Assembly (NCBI RefSeq): GCF_021233055.1
Contig: NZ_CP089540.1
Coordinates: 1-64,000, forward strand
Source: Spirosoma oryzicola
GTDB lineage: Bacteria > Bacteroidota > Bacteroidia > Cytophagales > Spirosomataceae
Length of the DNA: 64,000 nucleotides
Direction of reading: 5' to 3'
The translations under genes were made by a program, and so were the position numbers. The notes beneath the pieces are model-generated. The model was not told the origin of the DNA and made no database searches. It was given only the letters and a program-made list of their open reading frames with translations. Of the stretch, positions 18,035 to 26,993 are shown piece after piece. Numbering within the stretch: position 1 is the stretch's first letter; every line of letters begins with the position of its first letter.

Positions 18035-20602
18035 TTAAGGGCGAGATTGACCACCCGTAGACCCTCCTCCCGCTTGAGTCTGGCTAGAACCATCACTCTT
18101 CACGTCGTCGTTGTTGACCGATTTTGCTTTCCGACGGGGGGCCTCCATCGTCATCTTGCCAATTTTAAGGGTAAATGTCAGGCGAATACCCCGGTTATAC
18201 AAGTACACATCGTTGACCTGACTCAGCAAGGGCGAGTTTAATACCGTGTGGATGTTAAATCGGTTGGTAAGAAAGTTTTCGGCGGCTAGGCCAAGGCTGG
18301 CTTTCTTGTTGTTGAATTCTTTCTTGACACCGATTGTGTAGAAGCCGAATCCACCCTGTCTTCCCTGCAATTGCACCTGCGAGCCCTGCATAAAGCCAAA
18401 CGCCTGAGCCCCCCATCCATTTTTGAACGTAGCGTTCATAAAGGTACCCCCACTGATGTTGAACCCGTTGTTAGTTTGCTCAATGGAAGCGCCATCGAGA
18501 CCCATTGTCTGGCCAGTCAGACTTGTGTAGAAGGCATTTAAAAACAAGCCAACCGTAATTTTTGAACTAGCGGCTACGTTGGCAAACAGGTTGGTACCGT
18601 ATGCGTGTTGACGACCGATGTTCTGATAGCTGGTAACAATAGCGCCCGGTATCGTGTCGGAAGGCTGGCTAACCTGCGTAATGGCGTTGTTGGTGACGCG
18701 ACCGAAAAACGTTGCGTTGATAAACGTTTTGCCGATGGATTTACTCACTCCTAATTCAACGTTATTCGTCAATTCAGGATTCAACCGGGGGTTACCGATG
18801 GTAATGTTCTGGGGATTGGCCGCGTTGAAGTTTGGATTTAACTGTTGCAGACCGGGACGCTGAATCCGGCGGTTGAACCCAAGTTTGAGCGTTGTTCCCT
18901 TGAACGTCCGGGAAGCATTTACGCTAGGGACTAATACGCCATAATCACCGATACCGAGGCTACCGCCTTCGCGTGTACTGGCGTCGATAAAGGTATGCTC
19001 GTAACGCAGTCCTCCCTTGAACGTGTATCGATTTTTTGTCGTGAACGTGTAGGATGAATATCCAGCAGCAATGTTTTGATGGTAGGTCAGTTCGCCCAGT
19101 GTATTGTTTGCTTCCGTCGTAAACCCACCCGATGGTCCAGCCAGCAAGTAGCGGTAGTCACTGTTGACTTGGCGGAAGATAGCTTTTCCCCCAAATTCCA
19201 ACAGCTGATTCTGCCGAATGGGAGTCTGGTAATCCGTTTGCAGCGTGAATTCCTGGTTGACGTTTTTGTTCAGGTTTCGTTGACGGGCTGTTAACTCGCC
19301 ACTGCCACTGAACAGGTTCGCGTCAAAGTTATTGGTCAGATCATTGCGGCTATAAAGCGTTGACACACTCCATTCCTGCTGCGGTTTGAACGTGTGCAGG
19401 TAATCGACGTTTGCATCCACTGTACCCGATAGATTCTTAACGTCTACATTTCGATTCCCGGTTGACATGAGCGTGTTGTTGGTAAACAATTGCGTTACCA
19501 GATCTTGCTGATTGAGCATGTTCCGCACACCATAACGAACACCGGCTGTGATACTCTGGTTTTTAGCCAGATCGTAATCGAAGCCCAGATTGTACTGACC
19601 GAAAAGACCCGAACTGTTGCCGTTACCACTTTGGCGGGTCAGCGTCGTTACGTCGTTTACCTGGCTGGTCTGATCAAGGTTAGTTTTGGTGATGGTGTTG
19701 TACATGGCTCGTCCAAAACCGCCCAGCGTAAAACCTGCTTTACCTTTGCGATAGTTGCCGTTGAGTGACAGCATGGAACCCCGGTTGCCTACCCCCGAAT
19801 CGACATTGAGGTTTAAGCCTTGCAGGCTGTTCTTTTTGGTAATGATATTGATTATCCCTCCGGAGCCTTCCGCGTCGTACTTGGCCGAAGGACTCGTGAT
19901 GACTTCCACGGTTTTGATCTGGTCAGCGGGAATTTGCTTGAGCGCATCCGACACGCTACTGGCTACAATTGTAGACGGCTTATTATTGATCAGCACTCTA
20001 ATATTCTGGCTTCCACGAAGCGACACGTTGCCGTCCAGGTCAACGGTAAGCATCGGTACTTTCCGCAGAACATCGCTGGCGTCACCACCCTTTGCCGTAA
20101 TGTCTTTCTCCGCGTTATACACCAGCCGGTCTACTTTCTCTTCGATCAGCGCAGCCTGCCCCACCACCGTCACTTCCTCCAGCGTTTTGATGCTGGAAGC
20201 AAGTTTGATCACACCCAGATCAAGGGTTTGTCCATCGGTGAGTGTCAGGTTGGTGATGGTCTTATTCCGAAAACCGACAAAGCTGACCAGCACATCGTAT
20301 TGACCAGCAACCAACTTGGTCAGCGTAAATTTTCCTTTCTCATCTGCGACCGTACCGTCCACCGCTTTTCCGGTGGCCTTTGTATAGAGTGCTATACTGG
20401 CAAATTCTACAGCTTTAGCTTGGGTCGAATCCATGACGGAACCAACAATTCGGGCACTTCCTTTTGGGCTTTGATCACCCGCCGTTCCCGGCAACGCCTT
20501 GGCCGGGGCTGAGGAGGGGATTGTCGGAGATTGAGCCTGGCCTGGCGTTAGCAAACTCCCTACCAGCAAAAGGGTAGTGATTAGGAAGAGGTTCGTTTTC
20601 AT
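18035..20602 (-). CDS. outer-membrane beta-barrel protein with CarboxypepD_reg domain (TonB receptor-like)
   Basis: An 855-residue outer-membrane protein. A signal peptide (MKTNLFLITTLLLVGSLLTPGQAQ) is followed by a Pro/Ala/Ser linker, a carboxypeptidase-regulatory-like beta domain (GSVMDSTQAKAVEFASIALY), the short LEEVTVVGQ segment, a plug domain (ASDVLRKVPMLTVDLDGNVSLRGSQNIRVLINNKPS, AKYDAEGSGGIINIITKKN) and an outer-membrane barrel of the OMP_b-brl_3 type. The tail after the barrel is a Ser/Gly/Gln-rich segment of about 30 residues. I chose the ATG at 20602 because it starts the signal peptide; an upstream ATG adds seven residues. Substrate import is expected, but which substrate is unknown. 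Confidence 0.9.
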   Translation of the reverse strand: MKTNLFLITTLLLVGSLLTPGQAQSPTIPSSAPAKALPGTAGDQSPKGSARIVGSVMDSTQAKAVEFASIALYTKATGKAVDGTVADEKGKFTLTKLVAGQYDVLVSFVGFRNKTITNLTLTDGQTLDLGVIKLASSIKTLEEVTVVGQAALIEEKVDRLVYNAEKDITAKGGDASDVLRKVPMLTVDLDGNVSLRGSQNIRVLINNKPSTIVASSVSDALKQIPADQIKTVEVITSPSAKYDAEGSGGIINIITKKNSLQGLNLNVDSGVGNRGSMLSLNGNYRKGKAGFTLGGFGRAMYNTITKTNLDQTSQVNDVTTLTRQSGNGNSSGLFGQYNLGFDYDLAKNQSITAGVRYGVRNMLNQQDLVTQLFTNNTLMSTGNRNVDVKNLSGTVDANVDYLHTFKPQQEWSVSTLYSRNDLTNNFDANLFSGSGELTARQRNLNKNVNQEFTLQTDYQTPIRQNQLLEFGGKAIFRQVNSDYRYLLAGPSGGFTTEANNTLGELTYHQNIAAGYSSYTFTTKNRYTFKGGLRYEHTFIDASTREGGSLGIGDYGVLVPSVNASRTFKGTTLKLGFNRRIQRPGLQQLNPNFNAANPQNITIGNPRLNPELTNNVELGVSKSIGKTFINATFFGRVTNNAITQVSQPSDTIPGAIVTSYQNIGRQHAYGTNLFANVAASSKITVGLFLNAFYTSLTGQTMGLDGASIEQTNNGFNISGGTFMNATFKNGWGAQAFGFMQGSQVQLQGRQGGFGFYTIGVKKEFNNKKASLGLAAENFLTNRFNIHTVLNSPLLSQVNDVYLYNRGIRLTFTLKIGKMTMEAPRRKAKSVNNDDVKSDGSSQTQAGGGSTGGQSRP

Positions 20603-20717
20603 AGCTTTTGTTTGACCTGACAAAGGTTAAACAGCGTACGAAGCCTTGAAAACAAAAACGGACGAAGTAAGGATTCCACCGGATAGACAACGGTTAATGA
20701 CTGACGAGTGTAAAGGC

Positions 20718-21476
20718 TTACCGACCCAGCCAATCTTTAAATTCGGAAACGCGGCTCATACTGACAAATACCTCCTGCCGGGCTGTAGGCCGCAAATCAA
20801 GCTTTAGCTTCCCGGCAGAATACGCATTGATGGATTGAATAGCCGTTCGGGCGACGATGAATTGGCGGTTAACCCGAAAGAAATGAGTGGGATTCAATAA
20901 ACCGGCTACCTGATCCAGACTGTATTCAAGCGGCAACAACTGGCCCCCTTTCGTGACCAGAAATGTGGCTTTGTCCTCGGAATAAAAGTAAGCGCTATCG
21001 CTCACCTCCACGCTGTGAATCTTAGTACCAATACTGACCATAAACCGCTCTTTGAACCCACTGGGCTGCGGCTGTTGCATAAATTGAAGCAGTGCATTCA
21101 GGTTTGGCAATGCGGGTTCGCTTCGGATGCTTTTGAATTTGGTCAATGCGGCAACCAACTCATCATAATCGACGGGTTTAAGCAGGTAGTCGATGCTATT
21201 GACCTTGAAGGCTTTAAGCACATACTCGTCGTAGGCAGTGGTGAAGATTACAGGCAAGGTAAGATCAAGCTGCTCAAAAATGCGAAAAGCCAGTCCGTCC
21301 TCCAGGTGAATATCCATAAAGGCCAGATCGGGTTGTGGATTTCCGCTAAACCAGTCGACCGCTTCCTTTACCGAAGGCAGTTGGGTAAGCACCTGCACGC
21401 GGGGATCATACTTTTTCAACATTCGCTCCAGCTGGTGAGCGGTACGGTCTTCATCTTCAATAATGACGACGTTCAT
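20718..21476 (-). CDS. LytTR family response regulator
   Basis: A 252-residue two-component regulator. The receiver has acidic residues at 7-10 (IIEDED) and the phosphorylated Asp55 in AFMDIHLEDG. The LytTR DNA-binding domain fills the second half (FMVSIGTKIHSVEVSDSAYFYSEDKATFLVTKGG, HFFRVNRQFIVARTAI). Its start overlaps the kinase stop by 4 bases (ATGA), so the two are translationally coupled. The barrel gene 115 bp downstream is a plausible target. Confidence 0.93.
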   Translation of the reverse strand: MNVVIIEDEDRTAHQLERMLKKYDPRVQVLTQLPSVKEAVDWFSGNPQPDLAFMDIHLEDGLAFRIFEQLDLTLPVIFTTAYDEYVLKAFKVNSIDYLLKPVDYDELVAALTKFKSIRSEPALPNLNALLQFMQQPQPSGFKERFMVSIGTKIHSVEVSDSAYFYSEDKATFLVTKGGQLLPLEYSLDQVAGLLNPTHFFRVNRQFIVARTAIQSINAYSAGKLKLDLRPTARQEVFVSMSRVSEFKDWLGR

Positions 21477-22582
21477 GGTAGGAGAGGGATTTTGACGATA
21501 AACGATTCATCCTGTTTGCCATACTCAATCGTCCGGTCCGTGAGCAGGGCATAGCGGTTGATAATGTTTTGCAGACCGACACCCGTAGACCGTTCGGGTT
21601 GGTCGCGGGGTTGCCAGGGATTTTCGATAATCAATGTTTCGTCCCGGCAGTAAATCCGCACCTGTAGCGGTTCCTTGACCGACATGCGATTGTGCTTGAC
21701 GGCATTTTCGACCAGCAACTGAAGTGATAGGGGGGCAATACGGTACTGATTCAATTGAGTCGGTGAAAGATCAATGGACACGTCAAACTTGTTTTCAAAG
21801 CGGATCTGAAGCAGAAACGTGTAAGCACGCATGAAATCGACTTCCGTTTTGAGCGAGACAAGTTCCTGGTCCCGCTGTTCGAGGCTGTAGCGGTACACTT
21901 TAGCCAACTGCTTGATATATTGCTCGGAAAGATCCGCATCCTCGTGTACCATTGAGGTGAGAATACTCAGGCTGTTAAACAGAAAATGAGGACTAAGTTG
22001 ATGTTTCAGGGCTTCTACTTGACTAAGCGCGGCTTCTTTCTCCGAGCGTTCTGCCCGAAGCTGGACATCTTTCAGTTGCTGATACGAGCGGGAGATAATG
22101 GTTAGATAGAATGTCGATAAGATAATGACCACGTTAAAAACCTGGTTCACCCGTTGCAGATAAGCAAATACCTCGGGAGAAAACGGGGGTTCATGGGGTT
22201 GGGAAGGCTGGCCCAGGTAAACTTGAAAAAACAGGGTAAACAAGGCCGACAGGATCAGGTGAAACACTTTGGCGTAAAGCGCAGCCAGACCCAGCGAGAT
22301 CAGCATCGTCAGAATCATGGCCAGCCAGTTAAATTCCAGCAGAAAGTCGGCACCAAATAGGCGGAATAGCTGCTGCTGAATCCAGTCAGTAGCCGTAATC
22401 CAAATAAAGAATAGCCCCAGAGCGATTGATACAAAGACTAAAACAAACGGAGCAATCTCCAGCAGCTTGGCCGGATTGCGCACGGACTCAGGCAGGTTCA
22501 CGTACAAGAGCATGGGTGAATACAGCACTATAAGTCGTATGGCTATTTGCCATTTTTGTCGGAAGGTTAGTTTGTCGGCCAT
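21473..22582 (-). CDS. LytS/YehU-type sensor histidine kinase
   Basis: A 369-residue membrane kinase with four hydrophobic helices in the first 190 residues, then a coiled segment and the His_kinase domain. The phosphorylated His lies in LKHQLSPHFLFNSLSIL; the N box is ENAVKHN and the G box is STGVGLQNI. This matches kinases that partner LytTR regulators, and its cognate regulator overlaps by 4 bases. I use the ATG at 22582 (MADKLTFRQKW); an in-frame Met 24 bases upstream is possible. The signal sensed is unknown. Confidence 0.92.
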   Translation of the reverse strand: MADKLTFRQKWQIAIRLIVLYSPMLLYVNLPESVRNPAKLLEIAPFVLVFVSIALGLFFIWITATDWIQQQLFRLFGADFLLEFNWLAMILTMLISLGLAALYAKVFHLILSALFTLFFQVYLGQPSQPHEPPFSPEVFAYLQRVNQVFNVVIILSTFYLTIISRSYQQLKDVQLRAERSEKEAALSQVEALKHQLSPHFLFNSLSILTSMVHEDADLSEQYIKQLAKVYRYSLEQRDQELVSLKTEVDFMRAYTFLLQIRFENKFDVSIDLSPTQLNQYRIAPLSLQLLVENAVKHNRMSVKEPLQVRIYCRDETLIIENPWQPRDQPERSTGVGLQNIINRYALLTDRTIEYGKQDESFIVKIPLLP

Positions 22583-22771
22583 GATCGTTGTCTGTAAGAA
22601 GGCCAAATCTTCCGTTGGCTACTAAGTAAGCGTTGAAAGTAGTGAATCAAGCCGCTCTTTCCAGTAACAGCAAAGCCCTGACTAGCTCTTTCTCCGTGAG
22701 CGTGACTAGACAGGGCATTGATAGTATGAACTGTAGCACAAGCGGCTAATGAAAATTCCTCCACTGCGCTT

Positions 22772-23125
22772 CTATTCCTGGATCGTTACCGATTGTTGGC
22801 TGGGAAGATCGGTAATGGTAAATGCTTTCAACGTACGCTCTTTGCCAACGGCAACCGAAAGCTGGTATTGGCCTTCTTCCAGGTTGGATATATCGAATTT
22901 TTGTTGGACCCCGTCGCGCAAATTGACATTACCCGAATAAAGCACATGTCCTTTATCATCCCGTAAGGAAATAGTAGCCGTTGCTTTTTCGGGAGCAACG
23001 ATTAGTCTAAGCTTTTCCTGACCAATCAGCGACGTGGTAACATGCGGTTTGGTGGGCTCACTGGTTTTAGCGAACGATGCGGAGCTGGCTACCAGCCCTG
23101 CCATCAGGATAAAAATCTTTTTCAT
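22772..23125 (-). CDS. small secreted protein with an immunoglobulin/fibronectin-like look
   Basis: A 117-residue protein with a clear signal peptide (MKKIFILMAGLVASSASFAK). The mature part alternates short strands (RLIVAPEKATATISLRDDKGHVLYSGNV, FDISNLEEGQYQLSVAVGKERTLKAFTI), like the single beta-sandwich DUF3244-type proteins of Bacteroidota. It has its own promoter and lies about 190 bp upstream of the kinase. No function is known; a cell-surface or periplasmic partner of the LytTR system is possible but not shown. Confidence 0.75.
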   Translation of the reverse strand: MKKIFILMAGLVASSASFAKTSEPTKPHVTTSLIGQEKLRLIVAPEKATATISLRDDKGHVLYSGNVNLRDGVQQKFDISNLEEGQYQLSVAVGKERTLKAFTITDLPSQQSVTIQE

Positions 23126-23503
23126 GGTCTGTCTATTGTTTACTTGTTGTTGGTTGACAGATCAAAAGTAGGCTGGTGCTTGATGGTCAGAAAGTTAAAG
23201 GTGACAGAATCGAGAATCTGGGGGATGAGCGTCGGGTTTAGCGCGACGAGTGCAACAGCCAGACCATCGACAACAATGGGGTAAATGACCCAGGCTTATA
23301 CTAACTGCGCAGGAAGCCAGCAACGCCATAAATCATTTGACGGTACAGGCTAATCGTATTTAGCCACTACTTCCATTTCAGATATCAGGAAGTGGATAGT
23401 CGATCTTATAGTACGCCTAATTGAATTTTGGCTAAACCAAACGGTATTCCGGCTAAATCCGCCAGAACACTTGTGCTGACCTTTGCAAAAAGAAAATAGC
23501 ACG
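23126..23503. other. divergent intergenic region, 378 bp
   Basis: No gene is visible. The left end holds the promoter of the small secreted protein at 23163-23170. Near the right end the heptamer GGCTAAA occurs twice about 18 bp apart in front of the quinone oxidoreductase, a possible regulator site. Nothing else stands out. Confidence 0.4.
23163..23170 (-). promoter_or_regulatory. -7 promoter element for the small secreted protein
   Basis: TACTTTTG on the minus strand (23170-23163) matches TAnnTTTG, with TTTC 19 bases upstream in the -33 position. The leader to the ATG at 23125 would be about 30 bases. Confidence 0.5.
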
Positions 23504-24478
23504 ATGAAAGCAATTAGAATCCATGCCTTCGGTGGACCCGAAGTGATGAAACTCGACGAAGTTGAACAACCTATTCCCGCTACCGACGAAATCCTGGTGA
23601 GGGTATATGCTACTAGTGTTAATCCGGCGGATTATATTATCCGTCAGGGCGGTAACGAGGTGTTGCGGTCTTTTCTGAAATTACCCCTAGGATTGGGGTT
23701 GGATGTGGCCGGCGTGGTCGAGCTAATCGGCAGCGCAATTACCCGCTTTAAGGTGGGGGATAAGGTGTATGGCGTCCCAAATTTCCCCGGCGATGGTAGT
23801 TATGCCGAATACATTGCAGCCAAAGCCAGCCAGTTTTGGTTGATGCCTCAAAACATCAGCTTTAATGAAGCGGGAGCGCTGCCCTCCTGTGCCTTGATTG
23901 CCTGGAATGGCATCGTCGATCTTGGGAACGTTAGTCCAGGAAAACGGGTGCTAATTCACGGGGCAGCTGGTGGGGTCGGTAACCTGGCCGTGCAGTTTGC
24001 CAAGGCCAAGGGTGGCTATGTGATTGGAACGGCTTCGGCTCATAATGTTGAATTTTTGACCGAGCTAGGGGCCGACGAAGTGATCGATTACCGCAACCAG
24101 CAATTTGAGGAATTATTGCACGACATTGACGTGGTGTTCAATGCCTCGCCGGTCCGCGACGAGAGCGTTCGGATCAAGTCGGTTGAGGTGATGAAGGCAG
24201 GTAGTATTTTTGTATGTACGCATCTGGACGAACCCTTTAGCGATGATTTTTTGACCGCACTGGTTCAAAAGAATGCGACAGCCACCCTGGTTGGGCAAGG
24301 AAGCGTAACGACCTACACGTCATCCCTGGACGGGGTTACCCAGCTTATTGAGGAAGGAAAAGTAAAAGCCGTGGTGAGCCAGGTATACCCTTTAGAGGAA
24401 GTGGCCCAGGCCCACCGCCAAAGCGAAACCAAACACGTACGCGGTAAAATTGTTCTGCAAATACGAAACGAAGACTAG
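23504..24478 (+). CDS. zinc-independent quinone oxidoreductase/NADP-dependent MDR protein
   Basis: A 324-residue medium-chain dehydrogenase/reductase, cytoplasmic, expected to use NADPH on quinones or enones. The N-terminal catalytic domain starts MKAIRIHAFGGPEVMKL and shows no structural or catalytic zinc ligands. The Rossmann domain has HGAAGGVGNLAVQFAKAKGG and ADEVIDYRNQQFE. I start at ATG 23504; a Met seven codons upstream is less family-like. The next gene, an AraC regulator, begins 4 bp after its stop, so they form one transcript. This repeats the oxidoreductase-AraC design at 4.2-6.2 kb. Confidence 0.92.
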   Translation: MKAIRIHAFGGPEVMKLDEVEQPIPATDEILVRVYATSVNPADYIIRQGGNEVLRSFLKLPLGLGLDVAGVVELIGSAITRFKVGDKVYGVPNFPGDGSYAEYIAAKASQFWLMPQNISFNEAGALPSCALIAWNGIVDLGNVSPGKRVLIHGAAGGVGNLAVQFAKAKGGYVIGTASAHNVEFLTELGADEVIDYRNQQFEELLHDIDVVFNASPVRDESVRIKSVEVMKAGSIFVCTHLDEPFSDDFLTALVQKNATATLVGQGSVTTYTSSLDGVTQLIEEGKVKAVVSQVYPLEEVAQAHRQSETKHVRGKIVLQIRNED

Positions 24479-24482
24479 TCCC

Positions 24483-25403
24483 GTGAAGCGCTTTAAAACC
24501 ATCAGCGAGTTTCTACAATTCCGACACCTGCCCCGACCGGAGCACCCGCTGATTAGTGTGTTTAAAGTAGAGTCCGTTGAAACTTCGAATCTTCTGAACG
24601 AACCAGCGTCCTGGTGTTGCGACTTCTACTGCGTTGCGCTCAAGCGAGTAGCTAGTACCCAGGATGTCAAATTGAAGTATGGGCAGCAAACTTATGATTA
24701 CGACGAAGGTATTCTATCTTTCGTATCACCAAATCAAGTACTAAGCCTGACTGTTGATCCGAACGCTGTCCAACTCAAACAATCCGGATGGATGCTGCTC
24801 ATTCATCCGGATTTTCTCTGGAACACCTCCCTGGCCAAAACCATTCATCACCATGATTTTTGGGACTACTCGGTCAGTGAAGCGTTGTTTCTATCCGAAA
24901 AAGAAGAGATTCAGCTGGTTACGATTCTCAACACGATTCAGCAGGAGTGCCATTCAAACCTGGATACGTTTAGTAAACGCATCATCGTTTCGCACCTGGA
25001 AACCCTGCTCAATTACGCCGACCGCTTTTACCACCGGCAGTTTATCACCCGGGATAAAACCAATCATCAGCTTCTGGAGCAGTTGGAAACGTGGCTAAAT
25101 GCTTATTTTGACCAGGATGATCTAATTACCAAAGGGTTGCCAGCGGTTGGGCAGATCGCCGATGCCTTACATGTATCGCCTAAATATTTGAGTAGCCTTT
25201 TAAAAGCGCTAACCGGACAAACCGCCCAGCAGCACATCCACCAGAAACTAATCGAGAAAGCGAAAGAAAAGCTGTCCACCACGGATCTAACCATTAGCGA
25301 GATCGCTTACGAATTAGGCTTTGAGCATCTTCAATCGTTTAGTAAGCTGTTCAAAACAAAAACCAACCAGTCTCCGCTGGCGTTCAGGGCTTCCTTTCAT
25401 TAA
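24483..25403 (+). CDS. AraC family transcriptional regulator
   Basis: A 307-residue regulator. The C-terminal 100 residues carry both AraC helix-turn-helix motifs (PAVGQIADALHVSPKYLSSLLKALTG, LTISEIAYELGFEHLQSFSKLFKTKTNQSP). The N-domain (HPLISVF, YDYDEGILSFVSPNQV, WMLLIHPDFLW) closely parallels the regulator at 5264-6178. The GTG at 24483 gives the N-terminus KRFKTISEFLQFRHLPRPEHPLISVF, which resembles the usual start of this subfamily. An ATG at 24450 would overlap the oxidoreductase by 29 bases. It probably senses a compound handled by its upstream partner. Confidence 0.88.
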   Translation: MKRFKTISEFLQFRHLPRPEHPLISVFKVESVETSNLLNEPASWCCDFYCVALKRVASTQDVKLKYGQQTYDYDEGILSFVSPNQVLSLTVDPNAVQLKQSGWMLLIHPDFLWNTSLAKTIHHHDFWDYSVSEALFLSEKEEIQLVTILNTIQQECHSNLDTFSKRIIVSHLETLLNYADRFYHRQFITRDKTNHQLLEQLETWLNAYFDQDDLITKGLPAVGQIADALHVSPKYLSSLLKALTGQTAQQHIHQKLIEKAKEKLSTTDLTISEIAYELGFEHLQSFSKLFKTKTNQSPLAFRASFH

Positions 25404-25782
25404 CAACTGCCATTGCTCCCAACGTCAACGGACCCGATTGACCACTTTGTATAAATTCACGACTAACCACTTTCTATCCCAACAAATCCTCACTTATCGT
25501 TAGTCATCGACAAGATTGTGTATTGCCCTAATGATCTGTTGTAACGGCTGACCGTTGAATGCAATAGGCAGTCACTCGTACCCTTTACGGCAGCTTTATC
25601 AAGCGTTGGGCGTGTTGCTTCGCCTTGTTTCTACTTCCTCCTCCGTAAAGCCTGCCGTTCGAAAAGTCTCGTAAAAATAAAACGGCTCAACGTAATTCAT
25701 CTGTGCATAACAATACGCCAGGGGCGTCAACGGAATGAATTCAGCAGCAAGACCAAAATCGATCTGTACTGAACCCAATTTA
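25404..25782. other. 379-bp gap with a possible minus-strand coding remnant
   Basis: No complete gene is visible. On the minus strand from about 25785 down to 25599 an open frame reads like real protein (for example PLTPLAYCYAQMNYVEPFYFYETFRT, shown here in part: YVEPFYFYETFRTAGF) but has no start of its own outside the bestrophin gene. I do not recognise it. It could be the tail of a lost gene or chance. Confidence 0.2.
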
Positions 25783-26703
25783 CTAATCGATAATAGGACC
25801 TGACAACCACACGTTGGGAGGAACTGGTAAGCCAGCCATCTCCAACAAAGAGTGTTCAATCGTTAGACTCATCGCATTCAGCGCCAAATCATTCGGTTCG
25901 TTCCCAAACGGCTCACTGATCTCTTCCACAATCGCATCCAGTGCCATAAAGGTGTACCCAATGAAGGTAACCATAACCGGCGTCATCCAGCCAATGCTAT
26001 CGACTAAACCAAACGGCAACATAAAACAGTAAATGTAAACCGTTCGGTGTAGCAAGACATGATAGGGAAAAGGGATAGGCGTGTTTTTGATCCGTTCGCA
26101 CCCTCCGACAACGGACGAGAGCTTGTCCAGATTTTGATCAATGCCCATTTTGGTGATGGCATCTAGCCGACCCTGTTGTTCCTGTGTCTTTAGCCAAACC
26201 GCCATTTCTTTTAAAATGAGAACCGGGATAAACTGACGTTGGAGCAAGGTCGCACTCAGCGAAGTTGGTAAGAGTCGGTTTAGATCCCCAGCCGGGTTTG
26301 TGTTTCGAAGCTGATGCTTCAAGGCATAGGCGTTGGCAATAGCGAGCAGAACAAACAGGTTAGTATGGCCGGCCTGACTATCCGCTGAGGTAACATAGGC
26401 CAGAACCTGGCGAACAAGCGAGCGACTATCGGTCAACAGGGCTCCCCAAAGCTTACGACCTTCCCAATAGCGGTCATAAGCGGCTGAATTACAGAATCCC
26501 AGAAAGATTGCCAAGGCGACACCCACTAATGTAAACGCAGCGGGATTAAGGGCGATTTTATAGTGAAACAGGACACCGTGATACTGGTAGATAAAGACCG
26601 AAAACAAGGCGAGTAGTAGCAGTCTGGGCAGAATTTTCGACAGCACTGATCCTCGCCATATGAACAGCATCCGAAGCCAGTTTTCGCGTTTTCTCGTAAT
26701 CAT
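25783..26703 (-). CDS. bestrophin family (UPF0187) anion channel-like protein
   Basis: A 306-residue membrane protein of the bacterial bestrophin family. Hydrophobic helices lie at about 22-42 and 58-78, the conserved FLGFCNSAAYDRYWEGRKLWG segment follows, and there are two more helices around 210-255 (FPYHVLLHRTVYIYCFMLPFGLVDSIGWMTPVMVTFIGYTFMALDAI). The C-terminal EEISEPFGNEPNDLALNAM is also typical. Bacterial members form pentameric ion channels in the inner membrane. A -7 match TAATTTTG lies at 26736-26729 on the minus strand. The 290 bp to the next gene show nothing else. Confidence 0.92.
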   Translation of the reverse strand: MITRKRENWLRMLFIWRGSVLSKILPRLLLLALFSVFIYQYHGVLFHYKIALNPAAFTLVGVALAIFLGFCNSAAYDRYWEGRKLWGALLTDSRSLVRQVLAYVTSADSQAGHTNLFVLLAIANAYALKHQLRNTNPAGDLNRLLPTSLSATLLQRQFIPVLILKEMAVWLKTQEQQGRLDAITKMGIDQNLDKLSSVVGGCERIKNTPIPFPYHVLLHRTVYIYCFMLPFGLVDSIGWMTPVMVTFIGYTFMALDAIVEEISEPFGNEPNDLALNAMSLTIEHSLLEMAGLPVPPNVWLSGPIID

Positions 26704-26993
26704 AGTATGAATCTAAACCAAACCACCGCAAAATTAGGGAAAAGCGGTTTGGCGATTATACCCGATGTTTGCTGTACTTATTTTTCTAATGTACCGACTT
26801 CGTTTGCTCGTAGTTTGCTTGTAGAAACGGGGCATTTGACGAGATAAACGAATCTATTTATTGTAAGTAACTTTCAGGTAAGGGTAGTCAACAGTTTCCA
26901 TTGCCTAGTCGTTTCCTAACGATTTTACTCGCTCGGCTATTCCCTGCCAGGAAAAATTAGTTTTATAGTTTTAGGCTTTCTTTTAACCTGAGT

